From NCBI GenBank assembly GCA_024695935.1, contig JAILHH010000032.1, forward strand, positions 1 through 39,030: a stretch of 39,030 nt of DNA, in the 5' to 3' direction. A model generated the notes under the pieces. That model saw nothing but the letters and a program-made list of their open reading frames with translations, did no database searches and had not been told where the DNA came from. Made by a program: the position numbers and the translations under genes. Shown here piece by piece: positions 34,001 to 39,030 of the stretch (positions are counted from its first letter, which is position 1; each line of letters begins with the position of its first letter). The stretch is from Acetatifactor sp. (GTDB lineage: Bacteria > Bacillota > Clostridia > Lachnospirales > Lachnospiraceae).

Positions 34001-34912
34001 TCATAACCCTCCTATTGTATTCAACAAAGCGGTCACTTCCGCCAAAGTTGCAAGTTCTTCGGAAAAAGCCGATGCACTGCCTGTGCAAAGTCCCATCTTG
34101 AAGGCTTTTTCGTAATCTTTGTATTTTAAATATCCAGTGATGAATCCGGCCACCATGGAGTCTCCCGCTCCAACGGAATTTACCACCTTTCCCTTTGGGG
34201 CCTCGCTCTCATATACGCTTCCGTCCTCTGCCACCAGCACTCCGCCGTCTCCTGCCATGGATACAAGCACGTTTAAGGCTCCCATCTCCTGCATTTTTTT
34301 TGCATAGGTGATAACGTCCTTTTTGTCTTTTATCTCCACGCCGAAGATCTCACCAAGCTCGTGATTGTTTGGCTTTATGAGGAAGGGGTGGTATTTTAAT
34401 ACATTCACCAAAAGATCCTTTGTGGCATCTACGATTATCTTTAAATCCTTATGTTCCAGATACTTCATGATATCCATGTACATGGAGCCCGGCATCACAT
34501 CCGGAATACTTCCGGCAAGCACCAGAATGTCCCCGTCTTTTAATCTGTCAAGTTTTTCAAAAAGCTTATCAATATCTTCTTTTAAGATAAGCGGTCCCTG
34601 TCCGTTTATCTCCGACTCCTCGTCACTTCTTAGTTTTACATTGATCCTGGTAAGCCCTTCCTTTACTTCAATGAAATCGGAATTAATTCCCTTTTTTTTC
34701 ATCAAAGAATCCAAAGCCTCTCCCGTAAAACCCGCTCTGAATCCCAGGGCTGTATTTTCAAGTCCCATGTTGTTTAATACCATTGAGACATTGACACCCT
34801 TACCCCCGGGAAAGATTATCTCTTTGCTTGTCCTGTTTACCACTCCGAGTTTAAAATGATCGACACTCACAATATAGTCCAGAGACGGATTAAATGTTAC
34901 TGTATAAATCAT
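34001..34912 (-). CDS. fruK: 1-phosphofructokinase
   Basis: This 303-residue PfkB-family enzyme phosphorylates fructose-1-phosphate to fructose-1,6-bisphosphate with ATP (EC 2.7.1.56). It shows TFNPSLDYIV at the start, the PGGKGVNVS substrate motif and the NSVGAGDSMVAGF catalytic Asp/anion-hole motif. It leads the operon. No DeoR-type FruR gene precedes it, unlike the common fruR-fruK-fruA arrangement. GTGGAGG precedes the ATG. Confidence 0.96.
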   Translation of the reverse strand: MIYTVTFNPSLDYIVSVDHFKLGVVNRTSKEIIFPGGKGVNVSMVLNNMGLENTALGFRAGFTGEALDSLMKKKGINSDFIEVKEGLTRINVKLRSDEESEINGQGPLILKEDIDKLFEKLDRLKDGDILVLAGSIPDVMPGSMYMDIMKYLEHKDLKIIVDATKDLLVNVLKYHPFLIKPNNHELGEIFGVEIKDKKDVITYAKKMQEMGALNVLVSMAGDGGVLVAEDGSVYESEAPKGKVVNSVGAGDSMVAGFITGYLKYKDYEKAFKMGLCTGSASAFSEELATLAEVTALLNTIGGL

Positions 34913-34944
34913 TCCAAATCCTCCACATTTTCCTCGTTACGCAT

Positions 34945-34978
34945 AGACGCGAGTGACCCATTCGGCCGACTCGCGTCT
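34945..34978. promoter_or_regulatory. GC-rich inverted repeat in the fru operon leader
   Basis: AGACGCGAGT (34945-34954) and ACTCGCGTCT (34969-34978) are perfect complements with a 14-nt loop, centred about 50 bp upstream of the fruK start. No T-run follows on the minus strand, so it is more likely an operator or leader hairpin than a terminator of the preceding chemoreceptor gene. Confidence 0.5.
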
Positions 34979-35078
34979 GTAATTTCCTGATTCTTTAGTC
35001 CGATACTTTCACAATTCTCTTAGGATTTTTCGACCTTGCAGATCATATGATATTAATTTTTAAAAGCATCCTGCGGTT

Positions 35079-36539
35079 CTAATTCAATGACTCTTTAAGC
35101 TTTGTGGCAGATTCATTGATATTTGCAAGATAGGAATTCATTGTTTCCATATTTTCCACGTTCTTGTTGCTGAGTTCCGCAAGGTTCTCTGTGGAAGCAC
35201 TTACCTCCTCAGTTGTGGCTGACAGGTTAGTGATGGAATCCATGATTGTTCCGTTTGCCTCAACCACTTCACTGACTGTATTTGAGATGTTGGCGATTGA
35301 TTTCATAAGCTCTACAACATTGCTCTTAACAGTCTCAAATTTATCACTCGTATCTCCGATCATGGTATTCTGCTCTTCGATACTCTCGGAGGATTTATTC
35401 ATATTGTCATTTGCAACATTCATATCCTCTGAAAGTTTTCCGATAATATCCTTGATCTTTTCGGTGGATGTCTTTGTCTCCTCGGAAAGTTTTCTGATTT
35501 CCTCTGCCACAACCGCAAAACCTCTACCCGCTTCGCCGGCTCTTGCGGCCTCGATGGAAGCATTCAAAGCAAGGAGGTTAGTCTGGCTGGAGATATTCAT
35601 AATCGAACCTGTGATCTCCTCAACTTCAATAATACGATTGCTGAGCTGTTTTGTGGCATCCTTTGTGAGTTCATTTATCTTTGCTGTCTCTTCGGATTTT
35701 TCTTTTAGTTCGGTCAAAAGATTGACACCTTCCTCGATAACCTTTGAGGTCTCCATGGAGGCATCCTTCATGGCCGCAGCTTCATCACCGCTTTGAAGGA
35801 GTGAATCCTGGATCTTTGCAGTCATCTCGGTCTGGTTATTGATGGCTTCCGCTGTTGAATGCATAGCATTTGATATTTCCGAAGCCGTCTTATCACTGTG
35901 TTCGATGCTGCTGCCAAGATTCTTTATGATATCATTTGCATCATCGATCTTTTGCAGGATAACTCCCGACTCACTGACAACGCTCTCTGCAATCTGTGCC
36001 TGAGCATCAGCCTGGCTCTTTAAGTGGGTCACAGTCTCTTTTTCCTGTCTCTCCATAAAGTTGGTAAGCGTTACACCTGCGATGGCTACAAATATCGAAT
36101 AAACAAGAAATACTGTTTCAACAAGACTGTCCTCCATATTTCCCGAGATCAATCTGTTAAAATAAAATATCAAACCGATAGCAATATTAGATACTCCTGC
36201 AAGGTTTGTAGCCTTTCTGTCCCTGTCGAGGATAACGATCATTACCAAAGGGAACATTATAATAATCAGATAAGGCTGTCTTGCTGTGAGATATAACAGC
36301 GCATATCCTACTGCAAGTGTATACAGACATATCTTTTGGTACAGGACGCCATAACGATTTGTCAAAATACAAAACAGAACAAATATGGCTACCAACACCA
36401 GATATACTGTTCGGACCACTCCGATGACTGAACCGTTAATATAAATGGCAGATAAAATAATAAATACTATAAGAGTAGCAAATCTGAATACAAAATTAAA
36501 TCTGGTCTTTTCGTATAAATGTCTCTGGTCGATATCCAT
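35079..36539 (-). CDS. Methyl-accepting chemotaxis protein with a polytopic membrane domain
   Basis: This is a 486-residue receptor. About residues 14-165 contain six hydrophobic helices with short loops. The cytoplasmic domain has the tip at about 320-355 ([20 protein letters not shown], then [15 protein letters not shown]). It is the third receptor of this design in the window and again lacks an extracytoplasmic ligand domain. A GGAGG site precedes ATG 36539. It lies upstream of the fru operon in the same direction. Confidence 0.92.
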   Translation of the reverse strand: MDIDQRHLYEKTRFNFVFRFATLIVFIILSAIYINGSVIGVVRTVYLVLVAIFVLFCILTNRYGVLYQKICLYTLAVGYALLYLTARQPYLIIIMFPLVMIVILDRDRKATNLAGVSNIAIGLIFYFNRLISGNMEDSLVETVFLVYSIFVAIAGVTLTNFMERQEKETVTHLKSQADAQAQIAESVVSESGVILQKIDDANDIIKNLGSSIEHSDKTASEISNAMHSTAEAINNQTEMTAKIQDSLLQSGDEAAAMKDASMETSKVIEEGVNLLTELKEKSEETAKINELTKDATKQLSNRIIEVEEITGSIMNISSQTNLLALNASIEAARAGEAGRGFAVVAEEIRKLSEETKTSTEKIKDIIGKLSEDMNVANDNMNKSSESIEEQNTMIGDTSDKFETVKSNVVELMKSIANISNTVSEVVEANGTIMDSITNLSATTEEVSASTENLAELSNKNVENMETMNSYLANINESATKLKESLN

Positions 36540-36589
36540 ATATAGCCCTCCGTCATCATAAAAAAATCACTACAAATAAACGTAAAAAC

Positions 36590-37093
36590 CTATAATATAC
36601 TTATAACATTTTCTACCACTTCACGCAAGGTTTTGTCTAAACATTTCACGGTTTTATCTGAAAATTTTTCATATAAAGGAACCCGCTCTTCGTACAGTTC
36701 CTCCAAAGTCTGGCCCGGTTTTATGGTCACGCCCCTGGCACTCAGATCCCCCAGCCTGACTTTAACTTCATCCAGCGGAAGTTCAAGATATACGACTGTT
36801 CCGATCTTTTTTAAATGCTCCATGGCTTCTCTTCCATAGATGGCACTTCCGCCTGTCGCGATAACGCTCCCCTGCAGATTCAATGAAGCATTAATATCAT
36901 TTTCTATCTTCCAGAATCCCTCCACGCCGTATTCCTCAATAAGTTCGTGAAGAAGCTTATCATATTTTTCCTGAATCACCAGGTCGGAATCTACAAATCG
37001 TAAACCTAGTTTTTTTGCAAGGACTACACCCACTGTACTCTTTCCGGCTCCCGGCATGCCGATCAAAATGATATTGTCCTTAGACTTTTCCAT
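36590..37093 (-). CDS. aroK: Shikimate kinase
   Basis: This 167-residue enzyme phosphorylates shikimate in the chorismate pathway (EC 2.7.1.71). The Walker A motif LIGMPGAGKSTVG, the substrate-binding Asp in FVDSDLVIQ and GGSAIYG (Gly-Gly of the family's Walker-B-like segment) are present. It stands alone rather than in an aro cluster. ATG 37093 is used with AGGAG upstream. Confidence 0.93.
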   Translation of the reverse strand: MEKSKDNIILIGMPGAGKSTVGVVLAKKLGLRFVDSDLVIQEKYDKLLHELIEEYGVEGFWKIENDINASLNLQGSVIATGGSAIYGREAMEHLKKIGTVVYLELPLDEVKVRLGDLSARGVTIKPGQTLEELYEERVPLYEKFSDKTVKCLDKTLREVVENVISIL

Positions 37094-37147
37094 TTTCAAT
37101 CTCCTGTAAAACCACGAATTTAAGACATTCTTTTGATCAAAGACCGC

Positions 37148-37522
37148 CTACACCTCTGCGATAACTTCCACTTCACAGAGCACATTCTTTGGAAGAGTTT
37201 TTACAGCGACACAGCTTCTTGCGGGATTCTCGGTGAAATATTTAGCATATACGGCATTAAATGCAGCAAAATCATCCATAGAATCAAGGAAGCAGCTTGT
37301 CTTAACAACCTTTGTATAATCAGTACCTGCAGCTTTTAACAATTCTCCGATATTTTTCATTACAAGCTCTGCCTGTTCTTCGATCGTATTTCCCTCAACA
37401 TTTCCCGTAGCAGGATTGATGGGGATCTGACCTGAAGCAAAGAGGAATCCTCCTGCCACAATTCCCTGAGAATAAGGTCCGATAGCTGCGGGTGCTTTAT
37501 CAGTTGAAATCTTTTTTAACAT
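37148..37522 (-). CDS. ridA: RidA-family enamine/imine deaminase
   Basis: This 124-residue protein of typical length hydrolyses reactive 2-aminoacrylate-type enamines released by PLP enzymes. Markers are AIGPYSQGIVAGGFLFASGQ, the catalytic Arg in NPARSCVAVKTLP and the C-terminal CEVEVIAEV. Threonine ammonia-lyase, which makes such intermediates, is encoded 11 kb away. The frame extends upstream to 37552; ATG 37522 gives the conserved family start MLKKISTDKAP. Confidence 0.93.
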   Translation of the reverse strand: MLKKISTDKAPAAIGPYSQGIVAGGFLFASGQIPINPATGNVEGNTIEEQAELVMKNIGELLKAAGTDYTKVVKTSCFLDSMDDFAAFNAVYAKYFTENPARSCVAVKTLPKNVLCEVEVIAEV

Positions 37523-37700
37523 AATATGTACCATTTCCTTTCTCTTGCCCATATCTAATAAAGAAGTCGGGCAAAATATATTTTTTTTGATTATACTACA
37601 AAGAATTATTCAAAACCATAAAGAAGATAAAAAATGAATCCAATGTTCCATATTTGAAAAGGTGAAACATATATGAAAAGGCTAATGCGAGAGATGATTA

Positions 37701-37952
37701 GTGACTGCAAACCGCGAAATCCTGTTTTGCGGTCACTGATTTGAAGTGCTTTTTGTGACTGCAAACTGTGGAATCCTGTTTTGCGGTCACTGATTTGAAG
37801 TGCTTTTTGTGACTGCAAACTGTGAAATCCTGTTTTGCGGTCACTTTTGTAGTGAATAAAGCGTGACCGCAGGGGGGCAAAACTTGATTTGCGGTCACTA
37901 TTGAAGCTCAGATCATGTGACTGCATATGGAAAAAACCTGTTCTGCGGTCAT
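37701..37952. repeat. Five 54-bp units: 36-bp imperfect palindrome plus 18-bp linker
   Basis: Units start at 37701, 37755, 37809, 37863 and 37917, exactly 54 bp apart. Each is a 36-bp element beginning GTGACYGCA and ending GCGGTCAC (last unit GCGGTCAT), so the ends pair as a hairpin. The four linkers are all 18 bp; the first two are identical and the others diverged. The sixth position pairs T with G in four units and C with G in unit 4, favouring a structure in plus-strand RNA. The minus strand is open in two frames through the array, which gives 18-residue peptide repeats, but no convincing start with a ribosome site is present. It lies between ridA and the rRNA/tRNA operon. Confidence 0.9.
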
Positions 37953-38000
37953 TTTTACAAAGTATATGAAAAGGAAGAAGAAGAATTAAAAAAAAGCATA

Positions 38001-38025
38001 AAAAAAACTTGAGATCACTCTCAAG
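38001..38025 (-). terminator. Terminator of the rRNA-tRNA operon
   Basis: On the minus strand CTTGAGA (38025-38019), loop GTGA, TCTCAAG (38014-38008), then a T7 run (38007-38001). It lies 18 bp after tRNA-Leu. Confidence 0.93.
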
Positions 38026-38043
38026 CTTAATTAATAGATATAA

Positions 38044-38127
38044 TGCACGTGGCCGGACTTGAACCGGCACGGTATTGCTACCGAGGGATTTTAAGTCCCT
38101 TGCGTCTGCCTATTCCGCCACACGTGC
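38044..38127 (-). tRNA. tRNA-Leu (anticodon TAA)
   Basis: This is an 84-nt class II tRNA with acceptor GCACGTG/CACGTGC and discriminator A. The anticodon loop CTTAAAA gives TAA. It has a long variable arm and T-loop GGTTCGAGTCC. It is the last gene of the tRNA cluster. Confidence 0.96.
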
Positions 38128-38138
38128 AGAAATAAAAA

Positions 38139-38211
38139 TGGGGCCTACAGGGCTCGAACCTGTGACCCTCTGCTTGTAAGGCAGATGCTCTCCCAGCTGA
38201 GCTAAGACCCC
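38139..38211 (-). tRNA. tRNA-Val (anticodon TAC)
   Basis: Acceptor GGGGTCT/AGGCCCC with discriminator A. Anticodon stem TCTGC/GCAGA with loop CTTACAA gives TAC. CCA is not encoded. Confidence 0.96.
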
Positions 38212-38218
38212 GTAATAG

Positions 38219-38292
38219 CGACCCACGACGGACTTGAACCGACGACCTCCGCCGTGACAGGGCGGCGCTCTAACCAACTGAGCCAGTGGGCC
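38219..38292 (-). tRNA. tRNA-Asp (anticodon GTC)
   Basis: Acceptor GGCCCAC/GTGGGTC with discriminator G. Anticodon stem CCGCC/GGCGG with loop CTGTCAC gives GTC. Confidence 0.96.
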
Positions 38293-38316
38293 AAATAAAA
38301 CAAATATTGAAAATAG

Positions 38317-38390
38317 TGGACCTTCGGGGACTCGAACCCAGGACCGACCGGTTATGAGCCGGTTGCTCTAACCAACTGAGCTAAAGGTCC
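38317..38390 (-). tRNA. tRNA with anticodon CAT (elongator Met or Ile2)
   Basis: Acceptor GGACCTT/AAGGTCC with discriminator A. Anticodon stem ACCGG/CCGGT with loop CTCATAA gives CAT. The first acceptor pair is G-C, so it is not initiator tRNA. Whether it reads Met or, after lysidine modification, Ile AUA cannot be decided from this copy. The T-stem CTGGG/CCCCG contains one mismatch. Confidence 0.9.
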
Positions 38391-38460
38391 GTAAATATAC
38401 GGAAAACCGAAGGTTCAGAAGATAAAACCATTCGGAAGAATCAACTTTCAATTCTCCAAG

Positions 38461-38532
38461 TGACTCCAACGGGAATCGAACCCGTGTTACCGCCGTGAAA
38501 GGGCGATGTCTTAACCGCTTGACCATGGAGCC
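38461..38532 (-). tRNA. tRNA-Glu (anticodon TTC)
   Basis: Acceptor GGCTCCA/TGGAGTC with discriminator A. The anticodon loop CTTTCAC gives TTC. Confidence 0.96.
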
Positions 38533-38639
38533 GTAATAACCGCCTAATTACATTTCCAATGTAATCAAACTTAAATTCACAAAAATGATGGACAACGTCC
38601 ACCACTATTTCTGATCTTTCGTATCTTCGAAAGATTTAG

Positions 38640-38711
38640 CTCCCCGAGTAGGGCTCGAACCTACAACAACTCGGTTAACAGCCGAGTGCTCTACCATTGA
38701 GCTATCGAGGA
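38640..38711 (-). tRNA. tRNA-Asn (anticodon GTT)
   Basis: Acceptor TCCTCGA/TCGGGGA with discriminator G. Anticodon stem CTCGG/CCGAG with loop CTGTTAA gives GTT. It is the first tRNA after the 23S gene. Confidence 0.96.
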
Positions 38712-38930
38712 AAACGTATTTGCGAAGCAAATACTTTAGAAGAAGCTTCGCTTCTTCCGATTGGTAAACATTTCATAGGTTTTCATCACCTCTAAATCCG
38801 TTTACCCTGCTTCCAACGAATGTATGATCTATATTATCAACCACAAAGCCTTTCGAGCTATTATGATTAAATAAATAGTTCTTTGAGCATTCAAAACCGA
38901 ACATGAATCATAACCTTAGAACCTAACCTC

Positions 38931-39030
38931 TGGTTAAGCTTTCGACTGATTAGTAAGTGTCAGCTGAAAGTATTACTACTCTTACACCTCACTCCTATCT
39001 ACCACATAGTCTCTATGGTGTCTTCTGTAT
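38931..39030 (-). rRNA. 23S rRNA, 3' end (partial)
   Basis: The minus strand ends with CAGCTGACACTTACTAATCA followed by GTCGAAAGCTTAACC, matching the conserved bacterial 23S 3' terminus (AGCTGAC...TACTAAT...GAGGCTTAACC pattern). The gene runs past the right edge of the window. Transcription continues through a gap of about 220 bp into the tRNA cluster, and no 5S gene was recognised in that gap. Confidence 0.93.

Noticed and set aside
37701-37952. CRISPR array (36-bp repeats separated by short spacers)
   Set aside because: Linkers are only 18 bp, the first two are identical, the repeats diverge strongly, and no cas genes are nearby.
37606-38070. 154-residue ORF on the minus strand over the hairpin array
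   Set aside because: Its start lies inside tRNA-Leu, it has no ribosome site, and its content is explained by the 54-bp repeat. Treated as a repeat region, with coding left as an open question.

Overview
The window looks like a chromosomal segment of a low-GC Gram-positive anaerobe, most likely a Lachnospiraceae-type member of the Clostridia (Butyrivibrio/Lachnospira-like; this is inference). The grounds are a Firmicutes-type class III fructose-bisphosphatase, a fructose PTS operon, AGGAGG-type ribosome sites with some TTG starts, tRNA genes without encoded CCA, large secreted multi-module beta-glucanases, polytopic chemoreceptors, c-di-GMP enzymes and a flagellin-like protein behind a sigma-28-like promoter.

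Layout. (1) 1-2350: one end of an integrative element. It has a partial Cro-like gene and a CI-like repressor divergent around a palindromic operator, two small genes, and a tyrosine recombinase facing the 3' end of tRNA-Pro(TGG). (2) 2352-11470: a minus-strand housekeeping block with fbp, a membrane-anchored alpha/beta hydrolase, a chemoreceptor, and the tightly packed set THUMP RNA methyltransferase / amidase-like protein / RdgB / YfcE-type phosphoesterase. A 500-bp gap and a HAAS (DUF1700) protein follow. (3) 11570-16202: an HD-GYP phosphodiesterase and a GGDEF cyclase side by side, tRNA-Arg(ACG), and a second chemoreceptor. (4) 16455-29748: polysaccharide and metabolic genes. A 1779-residue GH5 enzyme carries six carbohydrate-binding-like modules in an alternating A-B-A-B-A-B order. 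Then come an iron-sulfur aldo/keto reductase, the mini-flagellin, a divergent MetH-activation-like protein coupled to a Cys-rich small protein, threonine ammonia-lyase, and a GH16 beta-glucanase with two kinds of triplicated flanking modules. (5) 30141-34912: the complete fruK-fruA-ptsH-ptsI operon. Its HPr has His15 but Arg at position 46. (6) 35079-37522: a third chemoreceptor, shikimate kinase and RidA. (7) 37701-37952: five exact 54-bp periods, each a 36-bp imperfect palindrome plus an 18-bp linker. (8) 38044-39030: a minus-strand rRNA operon tail, 23S 3' end then tRNA-Asn, Glu, Met/Ile(CAT), Asp, Val, Leu, with no 5S gene recognised in the 23S-tRNA gap.

How it fits together. The two exported enzymes both suggest breakdown of beta-1,3- or mixed-linked glucans outside the cell. 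The PTS operon brings in fructose as fructose-1-phosphate and converts it to fructose-1,6-bisphosphate, while fbp serves gluconeogenesis. Three receptors, the c-di-GMP pair and the flagellin-like protein point to motility or surface-behaviour control. The observations most worth following are the 54-bp hairpin array, the sigma-28-linked mini-flagellin, the amidase-like protein without catalytic residues, the alternating binding modules of the GH5 protein, and an orphan promoter with perfect hairpins at 10715-10938.
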